A stretch of 52,448 nucleotides of DNA from Gammaproteobacteria bacterium (GCA_021773295.1 JAJFKI010000058.1:1-52448), one strand, 5' to 3'; positions 26,116 through 36,330 are shown, numbered from the stretch's first letter. Notes: generated by a model from the letters alone, not told the origin. Program-made: numbers and translations.

Positions 26116-27573
26116 TTAATTATCCAGTGAGCCAATTTCTTGTAGTAGAATTTGGGTTTGATTCACCATATCACGCAAACTATTTTGTGTAATATGCTCA
26201 TTATGCCCATGAATACTGACCAGTGCTTTAGGCCTTATTGTATAGGCACGAAAGCGATATATATTATCAGCTAACATTGCAAAGTGTCTTGAGTCAGTCG
26301 CAACCATAGTCACCCAAGGTGTAATGACTAAATCCATACCCGCACTTTGCCAAATACTCTGCTGCAACTCTTTATACGCCATTGTTTTTGCACTAGAGAT
26401 ATGTCGATTTTGCGTATAACTCACTGGTACGACTTTGACATCATACGGCGCAACAACACGTCTGACCTTATTCTCAACCGACTTTTCACTATCATTGGGT
26501 AGCAATCTAATATTGATAATCGCTGTGGCTGCGATTGGGATCACATTGGATTTATAACCCGCATTAAATATCGTCGGCACCATGGTAGTTTTCAGCATTG
26601 TTCGCGTCAATGGTGAGCGAGAAAAGTATTTCATCACTTGCCCGGTAAATAATTCTGGATTAGCAAAAATCATTCTTTGTGGCAGTGGTAAATAACGATC
26701 AATATGACTCATGAAATCTCTAGCGATAGGCGTTACTTGTTGATGTTTACTCAGCTCATCTAATTTTGAAATCGCATGACTCATCAATGCAATCACCGTG
26801 CGTTTAGGCGGCATTGAGGCATGTCCACCTTTCGCTGCGGTAGCTTTTAATTGCAAATCTAAAATCCCCTTTTCCGCAATTGCTATCAGAGCCGCTGTCC
26901 GCTTTAACTTTGGAATAAGCTTTTTAACAACGGCGCCACCTTCATCAAAGATTGCAAAAAACCTTAAACCTTTATCCTGCCATTGTTGTGCCAATTGCAC
27001 TGCACTTTTACCCCCCACTTCCTCATCATCACCAAAATAAAAATATAAATCTCGTTGCGGTTGATACCCTTTACTCAATAGTAGTTGAATCGCTTCCATC
27101 GAACTAATGACCTGGGATTTATCATCCAAAGCCCCGCGCCCCCAAATTGCACCCTGTTTCATAGCGCCAGAAAATGGTAAATATGTCCAATCCTTATCGT
27201 CCCCTTCTGGCACGACATCAAAATGCGCAATAAATAAAGCAGGCTTCAATGATTTGTCTTTACCGGGCCAGTAGAGTAAAAGACTTTGCCCCGGAGAACT
27301 TTGCACGTCTAGTTTTTCAAAGACGGAAAAATAAGTGGCACCCAAGTAATCTCGTAATTTACTAAATTGACTCGCATCACGCTTAGCATAGGCAGACACC
27401 GTTTTAAATTGTAACGCTTTAGATAAATGCTGGGAGACTTTCGCCATAGAAAAGTTTTTAGTTTGATAGGAACTCACCGTAGGCTGCTCTCGCTCTGGCA
27501 TCAGCATCATGCGTATAGAAATGATGGCTAACGCAACCAGTATCACCGCAACAATCGCATAAATATATCTCAT
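26116..27573 (-). CDS. M20-family metallopeptidase (PM20D1/CPS1-like)
   Basis: A 485-residue, N-terminally anchored (residues 4-24 hydrophobic) di-zinc peptidase. Metal and catalytic motifs are AHFDVVPEGD, WGRGALDDKS and FGDDEEVGGKSA; GHNEHI near the C-terminus gives the last ligand. The long linker-anchored form resembles yeast CPS1 and mammalian PM20D1 (N-acyl amino acid hydrolases), so it may cleave dipeptides or N-acyl amino acids outside the membrane. The start overlaps the bcp stop (ATGA), so it is translated with the peroxiredoxin. Confidence 0.88.
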   Translation of the reverse strand: MRYIYAIVAVILVALAIISIRMMLMPEREQPTVSSYQTKNFSMAKVSQHLSKALQFKTVSAYAKRDASQFSKLRDYLGATYFSVFEKLDVQSSPGQSLLLYWPGKDKSLKPALFIAHFDVVPEGDDKDWTYLPFSGAMKQGAIWGRGALDDKSQVISSMEAIQLLLSKGYQPQRDLYFYFGDDEEVGGKSAVQLAQQWQDKGLRFFAIFDEGGAVVKKLIPKLKRTAALIAIAEKGILDLQLKATAAKGGHASMPPKRTVIALMSHAISKLDELSKHQQVTPIARDFMSHIDRYLPLPQRMIFANPELFTGQVMKYFSRSPLTRTMLKTTMVPTIFNAGYKSNVIPIAATAIINIRLLPNDSEKSVENKVRRVVAPYDVKVVPVSYTQNRHISSAKTMAYKELQQSIWQSAGMDLVITPWVTMVATDSRHFAMLADNIYRFRAYTIRPKALVSIHGHNEHITQNSLRDMVNQTQILLQEIGSLDN

Positions 27574-28037
27574 AATATTTTCACTGCCGCTAATACTTCT
27601 TCCACATGCCCTGATACTTTCACTTTACGCCACTCCTTTAATAATATTGCGTTTTCATCGATTAAAAAGGTACTCCGTTCAATTCCCCACACTTTCTTAC
27701 CATACCTATTTTTTTGCCGCATCACATCAAATAATAAACATAATGCTTCATCCGGATCTGCTATCAACTCAAAAGGACATTCAAATTTCGCTTTAAACGT
27801 TTCATGAGAGGCTAGAGTATCACGAGACACCCCAAAAATAATGGTATTTGCCTTCGCAAAGGCTTTAAAATGATCCCGAAAATCCTCACCCTCAGTCGTA
27901 CACCCCGGCGTATTATCCCGCGGATAAAAATAAAGCACTACCCGATACCCCCGCAACTCAGACAACTTAACCTCACGCCCCCCAGTCGCTTTAGCCAAAA
28001 ACTCGGGCACCTCATACCCCTCACGAATCGCCGTCAT
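27570..28037 (-). CDS. bcp: Thiol peroxidase Bcp (peroxiredoxin)
   Basis: Reduces hydroperoxides with thioredoxin. From ATG 28037 the protein is 155 residues with the motif FYPRDNTPGCTTEGEDFRDH: peroxidatic Cys46 is kept, but the position of the E. coli resolving Cys (five residues on) is Glu51. It must therefore be a 1-Cys enzyme or use Cys elsewhere (KFECPF, EALCLL). A GGAG ribosome site six bases before 28037 favours it over GTG 28043. The upstream leader is strikingly G-rich on the coding strand. Confidence 0.9.
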   Translation of the reverse strand: MTAIREGYEVPEFLAKATGGREVKLSELRGYRVVLYFYPRDNTPGCTTEGEDFRDHFKAFAKANTIIFGVSRDTLASHETFKAKFECPFELIADPDEALCLLFDVMRQKNRYGKKVWGIERSTFLIDENAILLKEWRKVKVSGHVEEVLAAVKIL

Positions 28038-28109
28038 ACCCACTCCGTTAAAAAAACCAATGCAATTAGCCTACACAAAATAAAACAAATTCTCAAATTC
28101 TAACTCCTT

Positions 28110-28141
28110 CCCCCCACCCTAATCCTCCCCCCAACACACCC
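28110..28141 (-). promoter_or_regulatory. Possible G-quadruplex in the bcp leader
   Basis: On the minus strand, four G-runs (GGG, GGGGGG, GGG, GGGGGG) are separated by loops of 6, 7 and 1 bases, ending 72 bases before the bcp ATG. It is on the non-template strand, so an RNA version could form if transcription starts upstream. Confidence 0.4.
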
Positions 28142-28172
28142 ACAAAAACTAATTTAAGCGCCCTTCGATGTA

Positions 28173-28406
28173 GTCTTGTCTTGGTGGGGTGATTCAATGA
28201 TGCTCTTTACTTCCTGGTTTTCCTTTGAGACTGTCCGAGCACCGCAAGAAAAATTGGGGTCATTTTGCCAGGAAGGCAAAATGAGTCGGCCTAAGCCAGG
28301 ATGGCGCATGCCGACGACCCTAATTTTTCGAGGAGCGCAGGAATAGCAGTCGATAGGAAAACCAGGAAGTAAAGAGCATCATTGAATCACCCCACCAAGA
28401 CAAGAC
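28173..28406. repeat. Family D long palindrome with structured loop
   Basis: A perfect 52-bp inverted repeat (28173-28224 with 28355-28406) around a 130-nt loop that itself holds nested hairpins: GAAAAATTGGGGTC with GACCCTAATTTTTCG, ATTTTGCC with GGCAAAAT, and GTCGGCCTAAG with GCATGCCGAC. The loop shares the words GCGCAGG and GCCGACGA with family A. It fills most of the gap between bcp and the next minus-strand gene. No ORF or T-run was seen inside. Confidence 0.85.
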
Positions 28407-28439
28407 GGGAAAAAGAGGAAAGCTTAAACTGACAAACAG

Positions 28440-28763
28440 TCAAAAATCGCTGAAATTGTTTTTCATTTTCATCGTCACACGAAGTGAAAAAAACCGAGTA
28501 TAAATCCAAAGTCCCAGCCCGATAATGCACGTCATCAATACCCCCATGACGGCCGCAAACAAAGGTGCCATCCCAATGCTTGCTAACAAACCATCGAACC
28601 CAGTCACCGCCTGACGATTCCACATGATAGTTTCAAAACCAAAAAATGCAAATATGCCTAAAATAATTATTACAGGACCAATGCTTAGCAGTAAGCCAAT
28701 GAAGAATAATTTGAATAAGGACAAAAAAGAAATGCCTTTGGAAATGATAACTTTCTTACCCAT
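28440..28763 (-). CDS. Small two-to-three-helix membrane protein
   Basis: From ATG 28763 (MGKKVIISKGISFL) the product is 107 residues with membrane segments KLFFIGLLLSIGPVIIILGI and MAPLFAAVMGVLMTCIIGLG, and a basic C-terminus. GTG 28787 would add 8 residues; AGGG before 28763 supports the shorter form. Upstream (28787-28823) is a hairpin, CACCATTTCC with GGAAATGGTG. No family is recognised. Confidence 0.65.
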   Translation of the reverse strand: MGKKVIISKGISFLSLFKLFFIGLLLSIGPVIIILGIFAFFGFETIMWNRQAVTGFDGLLASIGMAPLFAAVMGVLMTCIIGLGLWIYTRFFSLRVTMKMKNNFSDF

Positions 28764-29063
28764 ACCGTACCCTCTCGTTAAAAACACACCATTTCCAGTT
28801 GGCCGGGATGGTAGGAAATGGTGCGCTAGGTTTTTATTATTATTCGGAACAATTATTATTCATGTCCCCGATTATTATTATTGTAAAATTTGTTTCTTAT
28901 TTACCCACTCTAGTTTTAAGTTTATTACAAATGTCGAGGATTGCCAGTCAAATATTAAGCAAAATAATAGCACATATTTTTTTTATAAATTATTAATATT
29001 GATCTCCCATCAATGGGGAACTATTCTGAACAATATAGGTAAAAAATTATAGAAGGATACACC

Positions 29064-29873
29064 ATGGCAGACAGCTTAATTCCTACACTGTGGCAGCAAT
29101 ACTATCAGTCCAATCCAGGTGTCAAACAAGTCTACGATTTATTTGTAGAACGAGAAGCTAAGGTCGTTAATGATCATATTGCATTACGCACTTTTGATTT
29201 AGATCCCATTAATATTGAAGTGTTGGCACAAGCCTTTTTAGAACTAGGTTACCAAGAGGCTCAAACTTACGAATTTCCCATCAAAAAATTAATTGCAAAA
29301 CATTATGAACACGAAGATGACACTAAACCAAAAATTTTCATCAGCCAATTACTCACACAGCAATTCCTACCTATCGTACTAGACATCGCTAAAAAAATAG
29401 TTGCTGCTATTCCTGATGAATTATTGGAAGATCCTAAAAAATTACTGATTTCAGGTGTAAGTTGGCATCCCTTAAAATATGCCATCTACCAAGAACTATT
29501 AGAACAATCCGAATACGCTGCCTGGTTATACGCCTTTGGTTTCAGAGCAAATCATTTCACCGTGAGTATTAATCATTTAAAAACCTTTGATAATATTCTT
29601 GAAGTTAATGCGTATTTAAAAGATAAAGGCTTCAAACTGAATGATTTTGGCGGCGAAGTCAAAGGTAGTGCAGAAGAATTACTAGAACAATCTAGCATTA
29701 TGGCACTGCCTGTTAGTGTGGAGTTTGAAGAAGGTAGTTTTGATATACCACTGAGCTATTACGAATTTGCCTTACGTTATCCCATGGAGAATGGAAAGTT
29801 ATATTCGGGCTTTGTTGCGGCTTCAGCCGATAAACTGTTTCAAAGTACTGATGTAGGTAAAAAAGCAGAATGA
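29064..29873 (+). CDS. hglS: DUF1338 protein, 2-oxoadipate dioxygenase/decarboxylase (HglS-like)
   Basis: The DUF1338 family includes HglS (YdcJ), an Fe(II) enzyme converting 2-oxoadipate plus O2 to D-2-hydroxyglutarate and CO2. This 269-residue protein is shorter than the Pseudomonas form (about 460) but keeps the metal-binding NDHIALRTF (H38), the second histidine motif NHFTVSINHL, and the C-terminal FALRYPMENGKLYSGFVAAS then ADKLFQST. AGAAGGA precedes the ATG. The next gene, overlapping by 4 bases, is a D-2-hydroxyglutarate dehydrogenase homologue, which supports the assignment. Confidence 0.82.
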   Translation: MADSLIPTLWQQYYQSNPGVKQVYDLFVEREAKVVNDHIALRTFDLDPINIEVLAQAFLELGYQEAQTYEFPIKKLIAKHYEHEDDTKPKIFISQLLTQQFLPIVLDIAKKIVAAIPDELLEDPKKLLISGVSWHPLKYAIYQELLEQSEYAAWLYAFGFRANHFTVSINHLKTFDNILEVNAYLKDKGFKLNDFGGEVKGSAEELLEQSSIMALPVSVEFEEGSFDIPLSYYEFALRYPMENGKLYSGFVAASADKLFQSTDVGKKAE

Positions 29874-32785
29874 CATTTGATAAATCCACACTTGCTCCAA
29901 GTGCTGAATATCAAGCGTATTTAAACGAACTAAGCACCTATTTCATCGGTGATATTTGTACCGACTATGTAGATCGCATTGCAGTGTCTACGGACAATAG
30001 CGTGTACCAAGTCGTGCCCCAAGCCGTGATATATCCTAAGTCCACTGAAGATTTGATTCATACCATGAGCATTGCGCACCAACCCGCCTATAAAAACATT
30101 CGCTTTGCTGCACGCGCGGGTGGTACTGGCACCAATGGTCAGTCACTAAGCTCTGGCATCATGGTAAATTTTACCAAATACATGAATCAAATCATTTCTT
30201 TAGATTTGCAACAAAAAACCGTCACCGTGCAACCTGGTGTGGTGCTCGATCAACTCAATGCCATGTTAAAACCCCATGGTTTATTTTTTGCGCCTCATCT
30301 ATCACCCAGTAATCGCGCTACGGTGGGTGGGATGGTCAGCACCGATGCTTGTGGCAAGGGTTCTTGTCAATATGGTAAAACCAGTCAACACATTCAACGC
30401 TTAACTGTCATATTAAACGATGGTACCGAGCATGAGTGCCAAGCCTTAAAACAAGAGCAATGGCAGCAAATTAGTAATCGTCGCTTAAAACGGATTTACG
30501 AACATATTGCAATGCGCACCCGAAAACTGCATAGTGAAATTGTCGCGCGTTATCCAAAACTCTTACGCTACTTAACAGGCTTTGATTTAGCCCATGTGTG
30601 TGATGATGCGCTTACGGTGGATTTATCACGCCTTATTGCTGGCTCAGAAGGCACGCTTGCCTTTGTGACTGAAATCACTTTAAGCCTTACCCCCATTCCA
30701 GCGTATAAAAAATTATTCGTGTTGATGTATGATGATTTCGATCAAGCATTAAGATCGGCACAAAAAATTCTTACCTCCCAAGCCACAGCGATTGAAACCA
30801 TTGATGAAAATGTCATGTCATTAGCCGAAAAAGAAATTGAGCGCCAAGGCTTATCTCACTGTTTCTTACAGTCAGAAAATCAGTTCGCAAAAGCTGTTAA
30901 TATTGTTGAGTTTAATAGCTATAACCAACATGCGTTGCAACAACACGTGCAGCAATTACAACAAATCATTGCCAATAACACTAACAGTTTTGGTTCTTAT
31001 TATCTTTGTGAAGATCCGTGTGAAATGCAAAAAATATGGAACATTAGAGCCAAGAGTGTTGAGTTAGCAGGTGCTATGCCTGGTGAGCGTAAGCCTGTGT
31101 CAGGCATTGAAGACACCGTCGTTGCGCCTGAAAAACTTGCTGACTATGTCGCGGATCTTAAACGTCTATTAGATGAAAAAGACTTGGATTACGCCATGTT
31201 TGGTCATGTGGATGCGGGCTGTTTGCATATTAGACCGGCACTTAACTTACAATCTGAAAAGGATGAGACCTACTATCATCAATTAACGGCTAAAGTTGCA
31301 GCTTTAGTTAAACAGTATGGTGGTTTGCTGTGGGGTGAGCATGGAAAAGGTTATCGCAGTGCTTATTTAAAAGATTTCTTAGGTGAAACACTTTACCAAG
31401 AATGCCAGCAAATAAAAGCGTTATTTGATGCTAATAATCAATTAAATCCTGGGAAGCTCTTTACTGCGGCCGATAGTGATGAAGCAGTGGTTAGCATCGA
31501 AGGACCAAAGCGTGCTCATTTTGATAAAGGTATCACGCCTGAATTACAACAACAGTTCCAAGCTGCCTTACTTTGCAATGGCAATGCTACTTGTTTTAAT
31601 TATCACGTTGATGATTTAATGTGTCCATCCTATAAAGTCACTCGTGATCCTGTGCATTCACCAGCAGGCCGTGCTAACGCTGTGCGGGAATGGCTACGTT
31701 TAATGGATAATCCGGATAAGAAAGTTGAATTTGCTGCATATTCAAAACAAGTCAACCGTGCTATGCAAGGCTGTTTAGGTTGTAATGCCTGTGCCGTGGA
31801 TTGCCCTATGCAAGTATCTATCCCCCAGATGAAATCACAGTTTTTAGCGCAATATCGCTTGCAACAAAAACCGTCGATACGCGATCAACTCATTGCCGAT
31901 TCTGAAAAATTTGCCTATAAGCAACGACAATCACCTCGAGTTTCTAACGTGCTCTCAAAGCTCATGAGTAAAACCATTGAAAAAATAGGCTTCGTTGATG
32001 TGCCGACGCCAAGTAATGTTTTGCTATCGAAGTTAATCCCAAAAAGCGATTTATTAAATTCAAAACAATTACCCAAAGCAAAAAATCATGGGGGATCCGT
32101 GATTATTATCGGCGATCAATTAAACGCTACTTACATGCCTCAAACCATCTATGCCTGTTATCAACTGATTAAGCACTTAGGCTACCAACCCTTGGTGTGG
32201 AACAATGTGATAAGTGGTAAACCAATGCATGTGATGGGTTCACTAAAAGCCTTTAATAAAGTAAACGCTAAAAATACCCATAATATGAATCAACTGTTTG
32301 AATTGGGCTATCCAATCATTGGCATCGAGCCGGGCCTTACTGCAATTTATCGCAGTGAAAACTACACGTTTTTAAGAAATCATCGCGTTGAATATATACA
32401 AGAATGGTTGACGAACACTATTGAAGCTCAAGACATTAACAAAGAACAATTGCCCTATTATTTATTTTCTCACTGCAATGAACGCACTACGGTAAGCAAT
32501 AGTGATAAACTCTGGCAAGAAATTTTCAAAAAACTAGGCTTAACACTAAATACACTAAACTTAGGCTGCTGCGGCATGGCCGGTAACTACGGTCACGAAG
32601 CCGAGCACGCCGACTACTCCCGCCAACTTTTTGAAATGAGCTGGGCTAACGCCATCAAACAATACCAACTACAACCCCAACAAATCCTCGCTACCGGCTT
32701 TTCCTGCCGCGAACAAATCCAACGTTGTACTGGCCATAATGCTATGCATCCGCTTGAAATTATTTGTCAGCTTTACTTAGATTAG
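29870..32785 (+). CDS. ydiJ: FAD/4Fe-4S D-2-hydroxyglutarate dehydrogenase, YdiJ-like
   Basis: A 971-residue flavoprotein. FAD-binding PCMH domain (about 45-270: FAARAGGTGTNGQSLSSGI; GGMVSTDACGKGS), FAD-oxidase C-terminal domain (VSGIEDTVVAPEKLADYV; FGHVDAGCLHIRP; WGEHGKGYRSAYL), then a ferredoxin-type motif C635-x2-C638-x2-C641-x3-C645-P, and a heterodisulfide-reductase-like CCG domain (LGCCGMAGNYGHE). YdiJ-type enzymes oxidise D-2-hydroxyglutarate to 2-oxoglutarate, feeding electrons to the respiratory chain. Operon with the HglS-like gene gives a short route from 2-oxoadipate (lysine breakdown) to the TCA cycle. Confidence 0.9.
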   Translation: MTFDKSTLAPSAEYQAYLNELSTYFIGDICTDYVDRIAVSTDNSVYQVVPQAVIYPKSTEDLIHTMSIAHQPAYKNIRFAARAGGTGTNGQSLSSGIMVNFTKYMNQIISLDLQQKTVTVQPGVVLDQLNAMLKPHGLFFAPHLSPSNRATVGGMVSTDACGKGSCQYGKTSQHIQRLTVILNDGTEHECQALKQEQWQQISNRRLKRIYEHIAMRTRKLHSEIVARYPKLLRYLTGFDLAHVCDDALTVDLSRLIAGSEGTLAFVTEITLSLTPIPAYKKLFVLMYDDFDQALRSAQKILTSQATAIETIDENVMSLAEKEIERQGLSHCFLQSENQFAKAVNIVEFNSYNQHALQQHVQQLQQIIANNTNSFGSYYLCEDPCEMQKIWNIRAKSVELAGAMPGERKPVSGIEDTVVAPEKLADYVADLKRLLDEKDLDYAMFGHVDAGCLHIRPALNLQSEKDETYYHQLTAKVAALVKQYGGLLWGEHGKGYRSAYLKDFLGETLYQECQQIKALFDANNQLNPGKLFTAADSDEAVVSIEGPKRAHFDKGITPELQQQFQAALLCNGNATCFNYHVDDLMCPSYKVTRDPVHSPAGRANAVREWLRLMDNPDKKVEFAAYSKQVNRAMQGCLGCNACAVDCPMQVSIPQMKSQFLAQYRLQQKPSIRDQLIADSEKFAYKQRQSPRVSNVLSKLMSKTIEKIGFVDVPTPSNVLLSKLIPKSDLLNSKQLPKAKNHGGSVIIIGDQLNATYMPQTIYACYQLIKHLGYQPLVWNNVISGKPMHVMGSLKAFNKVNAKNTHNMNQLFELGYPIIGIEPGLTAIYRSENYTFLRNHRVEYIQEWLTNTIEAQDINKEQLPYYLFSHCNERTTVSNSDKLWQEIFKKLGLTLNTLNLGCCGMAGNYGHEAEHADYSRQLFEMSWANAIKQYQLQPQQILATGFSCREQIQRCTGHNAMHPLEIICQLYLD

Positions 32786-32827
32786 ATTATAGGAGACTAC
32801 AAGTTTGCTTGACGGTTGCTTGATTAA

Positions 32828-34153
32828 CTAAGCATAACACTGCCGCACACAACCCGCTAATTGCTCAGCAAAATGATTGACTTCTTGCTCGTTGGTCCCT
32901 TCTACCATGACACGAATGACGGGTTCCGTGCCGGATAAGCGGAGTAAAACACGGCCTCTATCTCCCAGGGCTTGTTCTACTGTTTCTACTTCTTGTAGTA
33001 ACTGTGGGTTATCGAGGGCTTGTGGTTTTTGTGAGACTGCGATATTAATTAAGACTTGCGGACATTTATTAAAATCTTTTGTTAATTTAGATAAGCTAGT
33101 ACCTGCATTGACTAAGCAGGATAATGCTAACAAAGCAGAGACGATACCGTCACCGGTGGTGGTGACAGCCAAATCAATTATATGACCTGAGTTTTCACCG
33201 CCTAAGGTCCAGTTGTTTTGTTTTAATTTTTCTAACACATAACGATCGCCCACATTTGCGCGACAAAATTCTAAGCCTGTATTACGCACTGCCAGTTCTA
33301 AGCTTAAGTTTGTCATCAGTGTGCCGACAATGCCACCTTGAAGATGATTGCCCTTTAATATAATATATAAAATATCGTCACCATCTAATAATTCACCTTT
33401 TTCATTTACCATGGCAACACGATCGCCATCACCATCAAAGGCGATGCCCAAATCAGCCTTTTCATCGAGCACAGTTTCTTGTAATTTTTGCGGCGCAGTT
33501 GAACCAACGCCATTATTGATATTAATACCATCTGGCTGATGGCCTATGAGGGTTAGCTTCGCACCTAGTTTTTCAAAAATGATGGGGGCTACATGATAAG
33601 TGGCACCATGGGCACAATCTAAAACGATATGTAAGCCATCTAAGGACAATTGTTTAGAAACAGCATTAAGACAGTGCTCAATGTATTCTTTTTTAGCCGT
33701 CGATAAGCGCTCAACTTTACCATAGTCTTCGGCTGGCACCGATTGCATCGGTTCTTGCATTGTTTCTTCGATGGACTGTTCTATTTGATCAGGGAGTTTG
33801 AAGCCATGATGACAAAATAATTTAACACCATTGTCTTGATAAGGATTATGTGAAGCACTGATCATGATCCCCAGGGTCACATCCGGTAAATGTTTACTAA
33901 GAAAAGCAACTGCTGGCGTTGGTATCGGGCCAGTGACAAGTACATTACATCCTGCAGCAGTTAAGCCTGCGGTTAAGGCAGCTTCGATCATATAACCAGA
34001 CAAACGTGTGTCCTTACCAATCAACACTGTGCCTTTATTAATGCGTTGGCCCACAGCCCAACCAAGTTTTGTTAAAAAATCTGGAACCAACGGGAATTCT
34101 CCCACACGGCCGCGGATTCCATCTGTGCCGAAGTATTTTTGTGTTTTTGGCAC
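32828..34153 (-). CDS. glmM: Phosphoglucosamine mutase
   Basis: Converts glucosamine 6-phosphate to glucosamine 1-phosphate for UDP-GlcNAc, thus peptidoglycan and LPS. 441 residues, starting at GTG 34153 after AAGGAG (9-base spacer). Motifs: KYFGTDGIRGRVG, the phosphoserine loop MISASHNPYQDNG (S101), the metal loop AFDGDGDRVAMV and the substrate loop RLSGTEPVIRVMVEG. In many gammaproteobacteria folP lies between ftsH and glmM; here it is absent and ftsH is the next gene. Confidence 0.96.
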   Translation of the reverse strand: MPKTQKYFGTDGIRGRVGEFPLVPDFLTKLGWAVGQRINKGTVLIGKDTRLSGYMIEAALTAGLTAAGCNVLVTGPIPTPAVAFLSKHLPDVTLGIMISASHNPYQDNGVKLFCHHGFKLPDQIEQSIEETMQEPMQSVPAEDYGKVERLSTAKKEYIEHCLNAVSKQLSLDGLHIVLDCAHGATYHVAPIIFEKLGAKLTLIGHQPDGININNGVGSTAPQKLQETVLDEKADLGIAFDGDGDRVAMVNEKGELLDGDDILYIILKGNHLQGGIVGTLMTNLSLELAVRNTGLEFCRANVGDRYVLEKLKQNNWTLGGENSGHIIDLAVTTTGDGIVSALLALSCLVNAGTSLSKLTKDFNKCPQVLINIAVSQKPQALDNPQLLQEVETVEQALGDRGRVLLRLSGTEPVIRVMVEGTNEQEVNHFAEQLAGCVRQCYA

Positions 34154-34214
34154 TAGGGTTTCTCCTTATAAAAATAAATGAGGGTTAACAAACACCATCA
34201 CTATTTGGACAAGA

Positions 34215-34230
34215 GCGGTTCGCGAACCGC
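34215..34230. terminator. GC-rich palindrome between ftsH and glmM
   Basis: GCGGTTCGCGAACCGC is a perfect 16-bp palindrome, flanked on the plus strand by CCCTACATTTTTGTTT. A bidirectional terminator or pause site is possible; the minus-strand T-run that ftsH would need is weak (TCTTGT), so glmM may still be read from ftsH. Confidence 0.4.
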
Positions 34231-34268
34231 CCCTACATTTTTGTTTAAATCATATGTGATAATTTAAT

Positions 34269-36185
34269 TTATACTGGCTCGCTCGCGCCATCATCTGGTG
34301 ATGGCTCATCATCTTTATCATCCACCACCACATGGGTACCACTGGGTTTATCATCATCATTCCAATCAGCGGGTGGTGATGCTTCATTGCCTGCCATCAA
34401 TTGGCTAATTTGTTTTTCGTCGATTGTTTCGTATTTAATCAGTGCTGCAGCCATTATATGGAGGATATCTTTTTTCTCTTCCAACACAGCTTTAGCTTCC
34501 TTGTAATTTTTATCAATGACTTTTTTAATTTCACCATCGATAATAGAAGCTGTTTCTTCAGAGACTTCTTTACGCTTTGCTACACTGTGGCCAAGGAATA
34601 CTTCACCTTCTTCTTCACCATAAACAATCGGGCCTAATTTATCCGATAAGCCCCATTGCGTAACCATATTACGTGCAATTTCTGTGGCGCGTTGAATATC
34701 ATTAGAGGCCCCAGTAGTCACACCGTCTTTACCAAAAATCATTTCTTCTGCGATACGACCACCGAATAAGCTACATAATTGACTTTCTAGGCGGCGCTTG
34801 GAATGACTGTAGCGATCTTGTTCTGGTAAAAACATCGTGACACCCAAGGCTCGACCGCGAGGGATAATACTAACTTTATAGACTGGATCATGTTCTGGTA
34901 CCGACAAACCAACGATGGCATGGCCGGCTTCATGATAAGCCGTTAATTTTTTCTCATCATCATCCATCACCATGGAGCGCCGTTCAGCACCCATCATGAT
35001 TTTATCTTTCGCTTGTTCCATTTCTTCCATTTCGACTAAGCGCTTGTTGGAACGCGCGGCAAATAAAGCGGCTTCATTGACTAAGTTTGCTAAATCAGCA
35101 CCGGAAAAGCCGGGTGTACCACGCGCAATCACTTCTGGTCTTACATCATCACTGACTGGCACCTTACGTAAATGCACTTTAAGAATATGTTCTCGGCCAC
35201 GAATATCGGGTAATGGCACCACCACTTGCCGGTCAAAACGACCTGGACGTAAAAGGGCAGGATCTAAAACATCAGGACGGTTAGTAGCGGCAATGACAAT
35301 CACGCCTTCATTACCTTCAAAACCATCCATTTCCACTAATAATTGATTAAGCGTTTGTTCGCGCTCATCATGACCACCACCAAGACCAGCACCACGATGA
35401 CGACCAACCGCATCGATTTCATCGATGAAAATAATACAAGGTGCGCTTTTCTTCGCTTGCTCAAACATATCGCGCACACGAGAAGCACCGACACCCACAA
35501 ACATTTCTACAAAGTCTGAACCTGAAATCGTAAAGAAAGGTACTTTCGCTTCACCGGCAACGGCTCTAGCTAATAAGGTTTTACCGGTACCAGGGGAACC
35601 CATCAATAACACCCCGCGCGGAATGCGACCACCAAGCTTTTGGAATTTACCCGGATCTTTTAAGAAATCGACTAATTCTTTGACTTCTTCTTTCGCTTCA
35701 TCTGCCCCAGCCACATCAGCAAACGTCACTTTGACTTGATCTTCGCCTAAAAGGCGCGCCCGTGAACGACCAAAAGACATGGCACCACGACCACCACCGC
35801 CGCCTTGCATTTGCCGTAAGAAGAAAATCCACACGGCAATAAATAGCAGCATGGGGAACCAGCTAATGAATAAGTGAGTTAAGAAGCCGCGTTGCTCGGG
35901 CGGTTTGCCCTCAACACTAACGCCCTTTTTGATTAAATCAGATAATAGGTAGGGATCTTCCATCGGGATATAGGTACTGAAAGGTTTATTATTTTGCGTC
36001 ACCCCACGAATATTTTGATTTTCGATGGTAACCGAGGTAATCGTGCCCTGATTCACCTCTTTTAAGAATTCTGAATAGGTCATTTTAGTGCTTTGAGCAC
36101 GATGGGGACCGAAATTGCTGAATACAGACACTAAGATAATTACGATAATTAACCATAAAAATAGGTTTTTGATCATGTCGTTCAA
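34269..36185 (-). CDS. ftsH: ATP-dependent zinc metalloprotease FtsH
   Basis: Membrane-anchored AAA+ protease that degrades LpxC, sigma-32 and unassembled membrane proteins. 638 residues. Two membrane helices (about 5-23 and 101-123) flank the periplasmic part. Walker A is G196-SPGTGKT (Ser replaces the usual first Pro of GPPGTGKT), Walker B IIFIDEID, the SRH region [20 protein letters not shown], and the zinc site H418-EAGH. The start is TTG at 36185 with AGAGG 8 bases ahead; ATG 36176 (MIKNLFLWL) aligns with E. coli MAKNLILWL but lacks a ribosome site. Confidence 0.97.
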   Translation of the reverse strand: MNDMIKNLFLWLIIVIILVSVFSNFGPHRAQSTKMTYSEFLKEVNQGTITSVTIENQNIRGVTQNNKPFSTYIPMEDPYLLSDLIKKGVSVEGKPPEQRGFLTHLFISWFPMLLFIAVWIFFLRQMQGGGGGRGAMSFGRSRARLLGEDQVKVTFADVAGADEAKEEVKELVDFLKDPGKFQKLGGRIPRGVLLMGSPGTGKTLLARAVAGEAKVPFFTISGSDFVEMFVGVGASRVRDMFEQAKKSAPCIIFIDEIDAVGRHRGAGLGGGHDEREQTLNQLLVEMDGFEGNEGVIVIAATNRPDVLDPALLRPGRFDRQVVVPLPDIRGREHILKVHLRKVPVSDDVRPEVIARGTPGFSGADLANLVNEAALFAARSNKRLVEMEEMEQAKDKIMMGAERRSMVMDDDEKKLTAYHEAGHAIVGLSVPEHDPVYKVSIIPRGRALGVTMFLPEQDRYSHSKRRLESQLCSLFGGRIAEEMIFGKDGVTTGASNDIQRATEIARNMVTQWGLSDKLGPIVYGEEEGEVFLGHSVAKRKEVSEETASIIDGEIKKVIDKNYKEAKAVLEEKKDILHIMAAALIKYETIDEKQISQLMAGNEASPPADWNDDDKPSGTHVVVDDKDDEPSPDDGASEPV

Positions 36186-36330
36186 TGTGGGAACCTCTTA
36201 AAAACGTTAAACATCATCCCTGAAATCATCCTCATATAATCAGTATATAAGTACATTTGACACTTTTTCTACAAATTACGTGCCAATTGCCACTATTTTG
36301 ATAATTTTAGCGACAGGCATGGGTACTGAT

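Noticed and set aside
28808..28996. Possible 62-residue hydrophobic ORF between the small membrane protein gene and hglS
   Set aside because: The sequence is very AT-rich and low-complexity, there is no ribosome site, and it overlaps the hairpin and promoter region; it is more likely chance.
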